Assembly: GCA_012523465.1 (NCBI GenBank)
Contig: JAAYIK010000002.1
Span: forward strand, 1 to 64,000
Length of the DNA stretch: 64,000 nucleotides
Direction: 5' to 3'
Source: Lysobacteraceae bacterium
Lineage (GTDB): Bacteria > Pseudomonadota > Gammaproteobacteria > Nitrococcales > AK92
Shown in pieces: positions 34,998 to 44,109 of this stretch (the stretch's first letter is position 1; each line of letters opens with the position of its first letter). The translations under genes were made by a program, and so were the position numbers. The notes below the pieces were generated by a model. It did not search any database. It was not told where the DNA came from and worked only from the letters and a program-made list of their open reading frames with translations.

Positions 34998-37478
34998 TCA
35001 ATCGCTGCCGCTGCGCAGCAGCCGCATGGGCGAAGCGCGATAGAAGCGCCAGGTCGCCAGCGCTCCCGCCAGCCAGACCAGCAACGGTCCCGCCAGCACG
35101 CCGACCAGCAGCGCGGTTACGTCGAAGCCATAGTCTAGCTGAAACAGCCGGCGGGCAATGACCAGCCCGGCGGTGGCGGCGCAGGCGCCACCCAGCGCTC
35201 CCGCGGCAGCGCCGATGAGCCAGAACTCGGCCCGCGCCAGCCGCCGCACGTGCCGGCGCTCGGCGCCCAGCGTCCGCAGCAGCGCGCTCTCGAAGCGCCG
35301 CTCTTCGCCGGTGGGCTGCAGGGCGGCCAGCAGCACGATGAGTCCAGCGATCAGCGTCATGCTGGTCATCAGCTCCACCACCCTGGAGCCCTGGGCGATG
35401 ATGTCGCGCACCGTGCCCAGGATGGCGTCGATGTCAAACACCGTCACGCTGGGAAAGCGCCGCACCAACTCGCTCAGCAGCCCGCGCTGCGCGGACGGCA
35501 GGTAAAAGCTGGTGATGAAGGTGGTCGGATACGCCTCCAGCAGGCCCGGTGGGGCGATGACGAAGAAGTTGACCTGGAAGCTGTCCCACTGTACTTCACG
35601 CACGCTGGTCACCGTGCCGCTGACTTCCTCGCCGCCGACGGCGAAGCGCAGCCGGTCGCCCACCTGGATGCCCAGATCCCTGGCCATGCCAATTTCCACC
35701 GAAAACTGGTCCGGCCTCGGCTCAGCCTCCGCCCACCAGCGACCGGCAACGATGCGGTTGTGCGCCGCCGGCTCCCTGCCGTAGGAGAGGTTGAACTCCC
35801 GCGCCACCAGCTGCTGCGCTCGGTCCTGATAGTGCTCGGGGCTGACGGTGCGGTCGTTGATGCCGATCAGGCGACCGCGGAGCATGGGGTAGAAGTCGGC
35901 GCTCACGCCATGCGCCTGCAACAGCTCGCGCACGGCCTCGACCTGGCTCGGCTGGACGTTGACCAGGAACAGATTGGGCGCATCCTGGGGCACGCTGTCC
36001 TCCCAGGCGGCCAGCAGGTCCTGGCGCACGATGGTCAGCATGAGCAGCGCCATCAGCCCCACGCCGATGGCCATGATCTGCAGGCTGGTACTAAGCGGCC
36101 GGCGGGTGATGCCGAACAGCCACAGCAGGCGCCGCCGCCTGCCACGCAGCCGCACCAGCAGGCGCAGCAGCAGCCAGGCCAGGGCCGCCAGCAGCGACAG
36201 CGTGGCAAGTACGGCGGCGAAGACCAGCACCGCCAGCGGCAGGTCGCGGGCCTGCCACCACATCAGCAGGAAGACAGCCGCCAGCGCGGCGAGATAGAGC
36301 GCACTGCCGCGAAAAACCCCCTGTCCCAGCTCCCGCCGCAGCACCCGCAACGGCGGCACCTGCCGCAACCGCAGCACCGTCGGCAAGGCGAACCCCAGCA
36401 TGGCAGTCAGCGCGATGCCTAGCCCCACCACGGCCGGATAGGGACCAGCCGGCGGAATCTGCGGCGGCAGCAGCTGGGCGACCAGGGCCAGCATGGCCAG
36501 GTGCAGCCAATAGCCCAGCACGATGCCGCGCGCGCCGCACAGCAGCGCCAGCCAGACCAGCTTCCAGGCCATCAGGGCCGTCACGTCGGCGGCGGTGGCG
36601 CCCAGGCAGCGCATGATGGCGACCCGGTCGACCTGACGCTGGGCGTAATGCCGTATGGTCAGCAGGATGGCGACGCCGGCGATCACCACCGTCAGCAGCG
36701 AGGCCAGGCCGAGAAAGCGCTGGGCCCGCTCCAGCACGTTGCGCACTCCGAAGCTGCTGTCGGCCGGGGTGCGCCACTCCAGGCCGGGCCGGTCCAGCGG
36801 CAGCCAATCCCGGAAGCGCTGCAAGGCCGCCTCCGGCCCGGCCAGCAACAGCTGGTAGCGCACCCGGCTGCCGGGCTGGATCAAGCCGGTGGCGGGCAAA
36901 TCGGCGTAGTTGATCATCACCCGCGGCGCCAGTCCGGTGAGAAAGCTGCCGCGGTCCGGCTCCAGCACCAGCAGCCCGGCAATGCCGAAACGCTGCTCGC
37001 CCAGTGCGATGGACTCGCCCACCGCGATTGCCAGCAAATCGAGCAGGCGCGGCTCCACCCAGGCGGTGCCGGGCGCTGGGACCGCCTGCACGGCTTCGGC
37101 CGGGGCAGCCGGCGTCGGCTGCAGCTGCAGCGCCCCGCGCAACGGATAGGGCGCCTGCACCGCCTTCACCGCCACCAGCTGCGGCCTGTCACCGGCCAGC
37201 ACCACGCTGGGAAACTCCGCGGTGCGGGCCACCGTCAAGCCCAGCTCCCGCGCCCGATCCAGCCAATCGGCGGGGAAGGGCTCGCTGCCTTGCACGGCCC
37301 GGTCGGCCGCCAGCAGCTCCGCCGCCCGGTAGCCGCTGGCCGCAGCCACCCGCTCGGCCAGCCAGGACACCGCGCAGACGGCGGCCACCGCCGTCACCAG
37401 CGCAGCCGCCAGCAGCCGCAGCTCACCGGCGCGCCAGTCGCGCCGCAGCAGTCGCCATGCCAGCCCCGCCCGCCTCAT
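34998..37478 (-). CDS. ybbP: FtsX-type ABC transporter permease YbbP
   Basis: An 826-residue inner-membrane permease of the YbbP type. It has an N-terminal helix (LRLLAAALVTAVAAVCAVSWL), a large periplasmic domain, and two FtsX blocks of about four helices each (near 255-390 and 720-820) with additional central helices. FtsX signatures are FLGLASLLTVVIAGVAILLTI and LIAGLIVLLAALQPTGEERRFESALLRTLGA. Partnered with YbbA, it resembles LolCDE/MacB-like machines moving hydrophobic envelope molecules; the substrate is unknown. It overlaps the ybbA stop by 4 bp. Confidence 0.9.
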   Translation of the reverse strand: MRRAGLAWRLLRRDWRAGELRLLAAALVTAVAAVCAVSWLAERVAAASGYRAAELLAADRAVQGSEPFPADWLDRARELGLTVARTAEFPSVVLAGDRPQLVAVKAVQAPYPLRGALQLQPTPAAPAEAVQAVPAPGTAWVEPRLLDLLAIAVGESIALGEQRFGIAGLLVLEPDRGSFLTGLAPRVMINYADLPATGLIQPGSRVRYQLLLAGPEAALQRFRDWLPLDRPGLEWRTPADSSFGVRNVLERAQRFLGLASLLTVVIAGVAILLTIRHYAQRQVDRVAIMRCLGATAADVTALMAWKLVWLALLCGARGIVLGYWLHLAMLALVAQLLPPQIPPAGPYPAVVGLGIALTAMLGFALPTVLRLRQVPPLRVLRRELGQGVFRGSALYLAALAAVFLLMWWQARDLPLAVLVFAAVLATLSLLAALAWLLLRLLVRLRGRRRRLLWLFGITRRPLSTSLQIMAIGVGLMALLMLTIVRQDLLAAWEDSVPQDAPNLFLVNVQPSQVEAVRELLQAHGVSADFYPMLRGRLIGINDRTVSPEHYQDRAQQLVAREFNLSYGREPAAHNRIVAGRWWAEAEPRPDQFSVEIGMARDLGIQVGDRLRFAVGGEEVSGTVTSVREVQWDSFQVNFFVIAPPGLLEAYPTTFITSFYLPSAQRGLLSELVRRFPSVTVFDIDAILGTVRDIIAQGSRVVELMTSMTLIAGLIVLLAALQPTGEERRFESALLRTLGAERRHVRRLARAEFWLIGAAAGALGGACAATAGLVIARRLFQLDYGFDVTALLVGVLAGPLLVWLAGALATWRFYRASPMRLLRSGSD

Positions 37479-38155
37479 GCCGCCACCAGATTGCCGTCCT
37501 GCAGCCGGTAAACGTGCTGGCAGCGCTCGGCCAGCGCCTGGTCGTGGGTCACCAGGACCAGCGTGGTACCACGGTCATGGTTCAGGCGGAACAGCATGTC
37601 GGCAATCCGCTGGCCGGTGTGATGGTCGAGATTCCCGGTCGGCTCGTCGGCCAGCAGCAGCTTGGGCGCCATGATGAAGGCGCGGGCGATGGCCACCCGC
37701 TGCTGCTCGCCGCCGGACAGCTGCGCCGGGTAGTGGCGCAGCCGGTTGCCCAGTCCCACCTCCTTGAGCGCCGCTGCGGCCTTGGCGGCAGCCTCCGGGT
37801 CGCCGGCCAGCTCGGCCGGCAGCATCACGTTCTCGATGGCGGTCAATCCCGGCAGCAGATGAAAGGACTGGAACACGAAGCCCAGCAGCTCCCCGCGCAG
37901 CCGGGCGCGCGCATCCTCGCTCATGGCGCTAAGATCGTGGCCGTCGAGCAGGATGCGGCCCTCGGTCGGCAGGTCCAGGCCGGCCAGCAGGCCCAGCAAG
38001 GTCGATTTGCCGGAGCCCGATGCCCCCAGGATGGCGACGCTTTCGCCGGCACGCACGTCCAGGTGTAGATTATCGAATAGGATGATTTCGCCATCGGGGC
38101 CATGAAACCGCATGCCAAGTCGCTCGGCCACCAGAATGGGCTTTGGATCCGCCAT
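37475..38155 (-). CDS. ybbA: ABC transporter ATP-binding protein YbbA
   Basis: A 226-residue ABC ATPase of the LolD/MacB group. Walker A is GASGSGKST, the Q-loop is [22 protein letters not shown], the signature is [15 protein letters not shown], Walker B is [12 protein letters not shown] and the H-loop is LVLVTHD. It pairs with ybbP in an operon. Its ATG (38153-38155) overlaps the ATG of the divergent tesA by two bases, so its AGGAAG ribosome-binding site lies inside tesA. Upstream in-frame extensions are not conserved. Confidence 0.93.
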   Translation of the reverse strand: MADPKPILVAERLGMRFHGPDGEIILFDNLHLDVRAGESVAILGASGSGKSTLLGLLAGLDLPTEGRILLDGHDLSAMSEDARARLRGELLGFVFQSFHLLPGLTAIENVMLPAELAGDPEAAAKAAAALKEVGLGNRLRHYPAQLSGGEQQRVAIARAFIMAPKLLLADEPTGNLDHHTGQRIADMLFRLNHDRGTTLVLVTHDQALAERCQHVYRLQDGNLVAA

Positions 38156-38777
38156 GCTGAAACGCTTCCTGTGCCTGCTGTTTGCAATCTCGCTGCCGTC
38201 GGCGCCGGCCGCTGCCGAGCCGACCATTCTCATCCTCGGCGATAGCCTCAGCGCCGCCTACGGCATGGCGCGGGAGGAGGGCTGGACGGCCCTGCTGCAG
38301 CAGCGGCTCGCTGCAGCAGGCTATCCGCATCGGGTGATCAATGCCAGCATCAGCGGTGACACCACCCAGGGCGGCCTGGCCCGCCTGCCGGCGGTGCTGC
38401 AGCGCCACTCCCCGATGCTGACCGTGGTCGAGCTGGGCGGCAACGACGGCCTGCGCGGCATCCTACCGGCGGAAACCCGGCGCAACCTGCAGACCATCAT
38501 CGAGCGGCTTCGTGCTAGCGGCAGCCAGGTGATCCTGGTCGGCGTGCAGCTACCGGCCAACTACGGGGCCGCGTTCAACCAGCGCTTCAGCACCATCTAC
38601 CAGGAGCTGGCCCGCAGCTACCAGCTGCCGCTGACGGTGCTGTCGCTGGCCGACGCCTTCGCTCAGCCGGGCCTAATCCAGAGCGACGGCCTGCACCCCA
38701 CCGCCAAGGCTCAGCCGCTCATCCTGGAGCAGATCTGGGCCGTGCTGGAACCGCTGCTGGGCAAGGCCGGCTCCTGA
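38154..38777 (+). CDS. tesA: Multifunctional acyl-CoA thioesterase I / lysophospholipase TesA
   Basis: A 207-residue SGNH hydrolase secreted to the periplasm. The signal peptide is FLCLLFAISLPSAPAAAE. Block I is ILGDSLSAAYG with nucleophile S31, block II has NASISGDTT, block III is GGNDGLRG, and block V is SDGLHPTAKAQ carrying the catalytic Asp and His. It is divergent from ybbA, and the two start codons share two bases, an arrangement related to the tesA-ybbA neighbours of E. coli and pseudomonads. Confidence 0.93.
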   Translation: MLKRFLCLLFAISLPSAPAAAEPTILILGDSLSAAYGMAREEGWTALLQQRLAAAGYPHRVINASISGDTTQGGLARLPAVLQRHSPMLTVVELGGNDGLRGILPAETRRNLQTIIERLRASGSQVILVGVQLPANYGAAFNQRFSTIYQELARSYQLPLTVLSLADAFAQPGLIQSDGLHPTAKAQPLILEQIWAVLEPLLGKAGS

Positions 38778-38798
38778 AGGGGTGCGCGAGCGCGGCCA

Positions 38799-39716
38799 TC
38801 AGGCTGCCCGGTCGCGCGCCTCGCCGCCGAACAGCTCCAGCAGCCGCGGCAGGAAATTGCGGAATTCCAGCAGCTGCAGGTTGAAATCGGCGTCGAACTG
38901 CTCGGCGAAGGTCTCGGGCACGTAGTCGCCGCCCGACTCCTTCACCAGGTCCGAGAATTTCAACCGCTTGATGGAGTAATCCGCATCGACGATGCAGCTG
39001 AGCCGCTCGTTCCAGCTCAGGGCCAGGCGGCGGATGCGCTTGCCGGAGGCGAGATGGGCCTTGATCTCCTCGGCCTGCAAGTCCTGTCGCTTACAGCGGA
39101 TCTCGCAGCCCTCGGTGGCCGGATCCTCGAGCACGGCCTCCTCGCCCAGCTCCAGGTCGCTCGGAATGCGATCGCTGGCCAGCCAGTCGGTCATGATGGC
39201 CTGGGGCGCGCTGGTGGTCGCCGGCGGGGCGATCGGCAGCGTATCCAGGCACTCGCGCAGGAACTCGGTAAAGTCCTCCGCCTGCCGCCAGCTGCCGCAG
39301 TCCACCACCAGCCAGCCGCCGACGGTGTCGATGTAGCCGTAGACCTGCTTGCTGCGGGAGAAGGCCCGCGGCAGCAGTTCGAAGACGATTTCCTCCTTGA
39401 GCTGCTCGCGCTCGCGCTTGCGGACCTTGCGCAGCTCCCGCGCCTCGCGCTCGGCGATGCGCTGCTCAAGCTCCTCCCGCACTACGCTAGCCGGCAGAAG
39501 CTTGTTCTCCTGCTGCAGGCAGATCAGATAGGCGCCGTTGGCGGCATGCACCAGCTGCTCGCCGTGCTTGCCCAGGGGCGGCACCCAGCCGCGGCTTTGC
39601 ATGTCGAGGCTGCCGCAGGGGGTGTAGGCGAAGGCGGCCAGCCGCTCCTCCAGCTGTTCCGCGCTGAGCTCGAAGGGCTCCATCAGCCGGTAGGGACAGA
39701 GGTTCTTGAACCACAT
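38799..39716 (-). CDS. rdgC: Recombination-associated protein RdgC
   Basis: A 305-residue ring-forming DNA-binding protein that modulates RecA. It aligns with RdgC from end to end: MWFKNLCPYRL, RGWVPPL, LICLQQENKLLPASVVREEL, EREARELRKVRKREREQLKEEI, SKQVYGYIDTVGGWLVVDC, KRIRRLALSWNERLSCIVD and FDADFNLQLLEF. It is monocistronic in appearance, with short gaps on both sides. Confidence 0.95.
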   Translation of the reverse strand: MWFKNLCPYRLMEPFELSAEQLEERLAAFAYTPCGSLDMQSRGWVPPLGKHGEQLVHAANGAYLICLQQENKLLPASVVREELEQRIAEREARELRKVRKREREQLKEEIVFELLPRAFSRSKQVYGYIDTVGGWLVVDCGSWRQAEDFTEFLRECLDTLPIAPPATTSAPQAIMTDWLASDRIPSDLELGEEAVLEDPATEGCEIRCKRQDLQAEEIKAHLASGKRIRRLALSWNERLSCIVDADYSIKRLKFSDLVKESGGDYVPETFAEQFDADFNLQLLEFRNFLPRLLELFGGEARDRAA

Positions 39717-39802
39717 CGATGGTTACCTGTTGTTGGCGTGTGGGTGGAAGGCCCTGCCACCGGCGCGGGCGGCAGGGCGGCGGGAGCAGTCGGGGAAGCG
39801 GA

Positions 39803-40938
39803 TCAGCGCTTGAGCAGCGCCGCCCGCGCCGCCAGCGCCCGCTGGCGGGCATCCTCGCGGTCGCTCCCGAAGGCGACCAGATGACCCATCTTGCGGCCGG
39901 GCCGCGGCTCGGCCTTGCCGTACAGATGCAGCTTGACCTGCGGATCGGCCAGGGCCGCGGCCCAGTTCGGCTCACCCTGCTCCCACAGGTCGCCGAGCAA
40001 ATTGGCCATGACGGCAGGGCGCTGCTGATCGGTCGCTCCCAGCGGCAGGCCGCAGATGGCCCGCACTTGCTGCTCGAACTGATCGGTCAGGCAGGCATCG
40101 AAGGTGTAGTGGCCGGAGTTGTGCGGCCGCGGCGCCAGCTCGTTGACCAGCAGGCGATCGTCCTGGGTCAGGAACATCTCCACGCACAGCACGCCGACCA
40201 CGTCCAGCGCCTCCATCAGTCCGCGGGCGATGTCGATCGCCTCCTGTCGCAGACGCGGCTCGATCGGCGCATCCGGTATGGACAGGTCGAGGATGTGGTT
40301 GCTGTGCAAGTTCTCAATCACCCCGTAGTGGGCGAACTCGCCGTCGAGTCCGCGCGCCGCCACCACCGACAGCTCGCTCTTGAAATCGACGAAGCCCTCG
40401 AGCACCGCCTCGACCTCACCCAGCTGCTGCCAGGCGGCCCTGGCCTCCTGCGGACGGCGTATCACCACTTGGCCCTTACCGTCGTAACCGAAGCCTGCGG
40501 TCTTGAGCACGGCCGGCACGCCAATGGCGGCGACCGCCGCCTCCAGCTCGGCCTCGCTGCGCACGGGGTGGAATGGCGCCAGCGGAAAGCCCCGGCTGCT
40601 GATGAAAGTCTTCTCCCGCAGGCGATTCTGGATGATGTGCAGTACCTCGCCGCGGGGCCGCACCGGCACGTAGCGGGCGGCGCATTCGCTGGCCAGCGAG
40701 GGCACGTTCTCGAACTCGAAGCTGACCACGTCGACTTCCTTGCTGAAGGCGGCCAACGCGTCGAGATCCTCGTAAGGGGCCTGCACTTCCTTGTCGGCGA
40801 CTTGACCGGTCGGGGTGTCCCGATCCGGCGAGTAGGTATGGACCCGGTAGCCCATACGCTTTGCCGCCAGGGCGAACATGCGGCCCAGCTGGCCGCTGCC
40901 CAGAATCCCGAGAACGGCACCAGGCGCGATGATCTTGC

Positions 40939-40942
<4 letters not shown>
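39803..40942 (-). CDS. purK: 5-(carboxyamino)imidazole ribonucleotide synthase PurK
   Basis: ATP-grasp enzyme of purine synthesis, 379 residues. The N-terminal [21 protein letters not shown] is typical. The ATP-grasp segments are [48 protein letters not shown]. The start is a TTG that shares two bases with the purE TGA stop and has GGAGG 10 bases upstream; no ATG is available at the right place. It acts directly before PurE. Confidence 0.95.
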
Positions 40943-41427
<485 letters not shown>

Positions 41428-41517
41428 GACACTCCTCGGCCCAGTGAAAAGCGAAAGTTTAGCAGCATCGGCGCCGCTTTGAAGCGTCCAGCCGAGCTGG
41501 CCGAGGCGTTCGGCGCG

Positions 41518-42021
41518 TCACCCGAGCTCGTCGTTTTCCTCCGCCACCAACTGCCAAATGCTGCTGTTGGCCGCCTCCCAATCGACCGTCTGGGTGACGA
41601 CCTTGAAGCTTTCATGGATGCCTTCGGCGTCTGCCGTGCGTTCGACAGCGATGAGCGTGTTCACTTCGTGCTCGCAGAGGCCGGCGGCGTATTCGGCCTC
41701 GGCGCGGGCGTAGGGCAGCGCCTCCTCCAGGCTCGGCGCGCCGTAAAACTCGACGAAATGATGCGCCAGGGCTTCGATCACGCCCTTGAACTCGGCTTCG
41801 CTGATCTCGCTGATGACAGCCAGCGTCGACCAGCCGAAGCTGCTGGTGCCCAGGAAGCCATGGCGGAAGGCCTGCCGCTCCTTGCCCTGCAGCAGCGCCG
41901 GATCCTGGTCCGAGAAGGTGAACACGAAGGTGCCGGGAACGGCCAGCTCGCCGACCCGGGCCGCCAGGGGGTAAACCCGTTCGTCGGTGTCATCGAGCCG
42001 GGCAACGCGCAGGAATTTCAT
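41518..42021 (-). CDS. Uncharacterised protein downstream of the formate dehydrogenase operon
   Basis: A 167-residue soluble protein beginning MKFLRVARLDDTDERVYPL with FLGTSSFGWSTLAVISEISEAEF in the middle and a helical region with LPYARAEAEYAAGLCEHEVNTLIAVERTADAEG. From memory it resembles an uncharacterised family (possibly DUF6505) seen near molybdoenzyme genes, but I am not sure. Its ribosome-binding site, GAGGGGAG, begins within the T-tract side of the terminator that closes the formate dehydrogenase operon, so its expression may depend on read-through. No catalytic motif is evident. Confidence 0.6.
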   Translation of the reverse strand: MKFLRVARLDDTDERVYPLAARVGELAVPGTFVFTFSDQDPALLQGKERQAFRHGFLGTSSFGWSTLAVISEISEAEFKGVIEALAHHFVEFYGAPSLEEALPYARAEAEYAAGLCEHEVNTLIAVERTADAEGIHESFKVVTQTVDWEAANSSIWQLVAEENDELG

Positions 42022-42036
42022 GGCTTGCTACTCCCC

Positions 42037-42072
42037 TCAAGAAAAACGGCAGCGTCCGTGGACGCTGCCGTT
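42037..42072 (-). terminator. Intrinsic terminator of the formate dehydrogenase operon
   Basis: AACGGCAGCGTCC and GGACGCTGCCGTT form a perfect 13-bp stem with a 2-base loop. On the minus strand it is followed by TTTCTTG after the stem's own final TT. It lies 20 bp after the cytochrome subunit stop and just before the next start codon. Confidence 0.85.
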
Positions 42073-42091
42073 CCCGTCCGGCGCCGGCACG

Positions 42092-43201
42092 CTAGGTGCT
42101 GGAGCCGGTCACGGATTTGGCCGATGGCGGCGGACCGCCCCTGGGCGGCTCGGCCGGCATGGGCTTGACGCCCTGCTCCAGCAGCTGGGCATACCACAGG
42201 TTGTGATGCTGCTTGGCCCAGGCGGTATCGACCCGGCCCGTGGTCATGCCTTCCAGCGCGCCTTCCGTGCCCAGGGTGCCCATGTAGGCATGGCCGAAGA
42301 AGAGCGCGATCCAGAACATGGCCGCCCCGGCGTGGATGACATGGGCCAGTGCCATGGTGGCCCGATCCTGGCCGAAGTTGGGGAAGTCCAGGATGAAGCC
42401 GGTGATGACCACCGCCAGCCCCAGGCCAACCACGCCGATCCAATACCAGAGCTTCTCGCCGCCGTTCAGCTTCTCCGACGGCGCGTGACCGCCGCCGAAA
42501 TAGCCGCCGAAGGTCTTCAGCCACTCCAGGTCCACCCGCTTGGGAATGTTGACTCCCAGCCAGCTGATGATCATCAGGACCAGGGCGACACCGAAGGCCG
42601 GTCCAACAAAGTTATGGACGGTCATGGCCACCTGGGCGTAGGCGGCAAAGCCCCTCGCTCCCAGGACGGGGATCAGCACCGTCCGGCCGAACAGCAGACT
42701 AAGCCCGGTGATGCCCAGCACGATGAAGGTGATGGCTACGAACCAGTGCAGCACCCGCTCGTACATGGTCCAGCGCGGCACGGTCAGGCCCTCGCGGCCA
42801 CCCTCGATCTTGTTGCGACCGAAGACGGCGAAGAACACCGCGATCGCCGCCAGCGACAGCAGCATGATCCAGCCGCCGAAGCGCTTGAGCGGACTCGGCA
42901 CGCCCTCGCGACCGGAGCGAATCTCCCGCCAGATCTCGCCGCTGTTGTTGATCAGCACATTGGTGGTGTACGGTCCCGACTGATCGGTGGTGCCGGCCAC
43001 GCTCTGGCGGGCGTCGCGCCACATGTCGGCGCGCGGGTTGCTATCCCGCGACTCATAGCCGATGACCATCGGTCCGCTCTGAGCCCAGGCCGCCACGTAT
43101 CCCAGCGACGGCAGAATCATCGCCAGCGCAATGATGGCCAGCAGGCTGTACAGCATGGCGCGCCAGCGGCGTTTGGCGACGGTCTTGTCTGAAAAGGTCA
43201 T
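42092..43201 (-). CDS. fdhC: Formate dehydrogenase cytochrome b subunit (gamma)
   Basis: Inner-membrane cytochrome b556 subunit of 369 residues that passes electrons from the periplasmic formate dehydrogenase to the quinone pool. It has an N-terminal membrane segment, a periplasmic loop of about 60 residues (SGPMVIGYESRDSNPRADM), and a C-terminal four-helix diheme cytochrome b domain. That domain contains the heme-ligand-bearing segments RVLHWFVAITFIVLGITGL, VHNFVGPAFGVALVLMII and ALAHVIHAGAAMFWIALFFGHAYMG. The Pro/Gly-rich C-terminus is extended. It is the last gene of the operon, before a strong terminator. Confidence 0.92.
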   Translation of the reverse strand: MTFSDKTVAKRRWRAMLYSLLAIIALAMILPSLGYVAAWAQSGPMVIGYESRDSNPRADMWRDARQSVAGTTDQSGPYTTNVLINNSGEIWREIRSGREGVPSPLKRFGGWIMLLSLAAIAVFFAVFGRNKIEGGREGLTVPRWTMYERVLHWFVAITFIVLGITGLSLLFGRTVLIPVLGARGFAAYAQVAMTVHNFVGPAFGVALVLMIISWLGVNIPKRVDLEWLKTFGGYFGGGHAPSEKLNGGEKLWYWIGVVGLGLAVVITGFILDFPNFGQDRATMALAHVIHAGAAMFWIALFFGHAYMGTLGTEGALEGMTTGRVDTAWAKQHHNLWYAQLLEQGVKPMPAEPPRGGPPPSAKSVTGSST

Positions 43202-43219
43202 GATCTAGCCTCCCCGCAA

Positions 43220-43417
43220 TCACCGATCCGCGAAGGCGGACCCGGCGCGGTCAGCCAAGGCATCGCTACGTTCAGCGGCAGCCTGCTGGCTAGCGATCGG
43301 ATCCGGATCGCCTTTGTAGACGCCCGGCTCGTAGACCACCACGCCCATGTCGCAGGCGCTCAACAGGACGGCGAACGCGAAAGCCGCCCCCAGCCGCGAA
43401 ATTGGCTTCACAGTCAT
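43220..43417 (-). CDS. Small lipoprotein in the formate dehydrogenase operon
   Basis: A 65-residue predicted lipoprotein. The signal peptide ends in LLSAC with lipidation at residue 22, followed by DMGVVVYEPGVYKGDPDPIA and an Ala-rich acidic tail. Its position between the iron-sulfur and cytochrome subunit genes suggests an accessory role, such as anchoring or stabilising the complex, but nothing in the sequence proves that. The ATG at 43417 has a GAGGGAGGA-type ribosome-binding site upstream. Confidence 0.65.
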   Translation of the reverse strand: MTVKPISRLGAAFAFAVLLSACDMGVVVYEPGVYKGDPDPIASQQAAAERSDALADRAGSAFADR

Positions 43418-43465
43418 GGCGTCAGTCCTCCCTCGGGAATTCAACGGTGCACGGTCCAGATGCGC

Positions 43466-43485
43466 GGCCGCCCCGAAGGGCGGCC
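43466..43485 (-). repeat. Intercistronic hairpin with a TTCG-type loop
   Basis: GGCCGCCC and GGGCGGCC pair perfectly; read on the operon strand the loop is TTCG, an exceptionally stable tetraloop. It starts 10 bp after the Fe-S subunit stop and could protect the upstream subunit mRNAs or reduce downstream expression. Confidence 0.4.
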
Positions 43486-43494
43486 ACGCTGTCG

Positions 43495-44085
43495 TCAGAC
43501 GTTCTGACCGTACGCCGCCTGCCACCCCCAGGACTGCGGACGACCGCCACGACGCATGACCCGCTTGCGGTAGATGTTGGCGATGACATCACCGTCACCG
43601 GCCAGCAGGGCCTTGGTGGCGCACATTTCCGCGCAAAGCGGCAGCTTGCCCTCCGCGATGCGGTTGGTGCCGTACTTAGTGAGCTCGGCCTCCGAGTGCG
43701 GCTCCTCCGGCCCGCCAGCGCAGAAGGTGCACTTGTCCATCTTGCCCCGCACGCCGAAGGCCGTCTGCTGCGGATACTGCGGCGCACCGAAGGGGCAGGC
43801 GTAGAAGCAGTAGCCGCAGCCGATGCACAGGTCCTTGTCGTGCAGCACGATGCCATCGGCCGTCTGGTAGAAGCAGTCCACCGGGCAGACCGCCGCGCAG
43901 GGGGCGTCGGAGCAGTGCATGCAGGCGACGGAAATCGCCTTCTCGCCCGGCTGGCCATCGTCCATGACGATGACCCGCCGCCGGTTCACTCCCCAGGGCA
44001 CCTCATGCTCGTTCTTGCAGGCAGTGACGCAGGCGTGACATTCGATGCAGCGCTCTACGTCGCATAGGAATTTCATTCTCGCCAT
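43495..44085 (-). CDS. fdh3B: Formate dehydrogenase iron-sulfur subunit (FDH3 beta type)
   Basis: A 196-residue electron-transfer subunit with four 4Fe-4S clusters. Cys motifs in order are CDVERCIECHACVTACKNEH, CMHCSDAPCAAVCPVD, CIGCGYCFYACPFG and CTFCAGG with a later LCAEMCATKAL. It carries electrons from the catalytic subunit to the cytochrome b. It has no signal peptide, so it is probably exported by the Tat pathway in complex with the catalytic subunit. The gene follows the catalytic subunit by 24 bp. Confidence 0.93.
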   Translation of the reverse strand: MARMKFLCDVERCIECHACVTACKNEHEVPWGVNRRRVIVMDDGQPGEKAISVACMHCSDAPCAAVCPVDCFYQTADGIVLHDKDLCIGCGYCFYACPFGAPQYPQQTAFGVRGKMDKCTFCAGGPEEPHSEAELTKYGTNRIAEGKLPLCAEMCATKALLAGDGDVIANIYRKRVMRRGGRPQSWGWQAAYGQNV

Positions 44086-44109
44086 TGCGGCTCTCCTCTA
44101 TGTTCTTGG

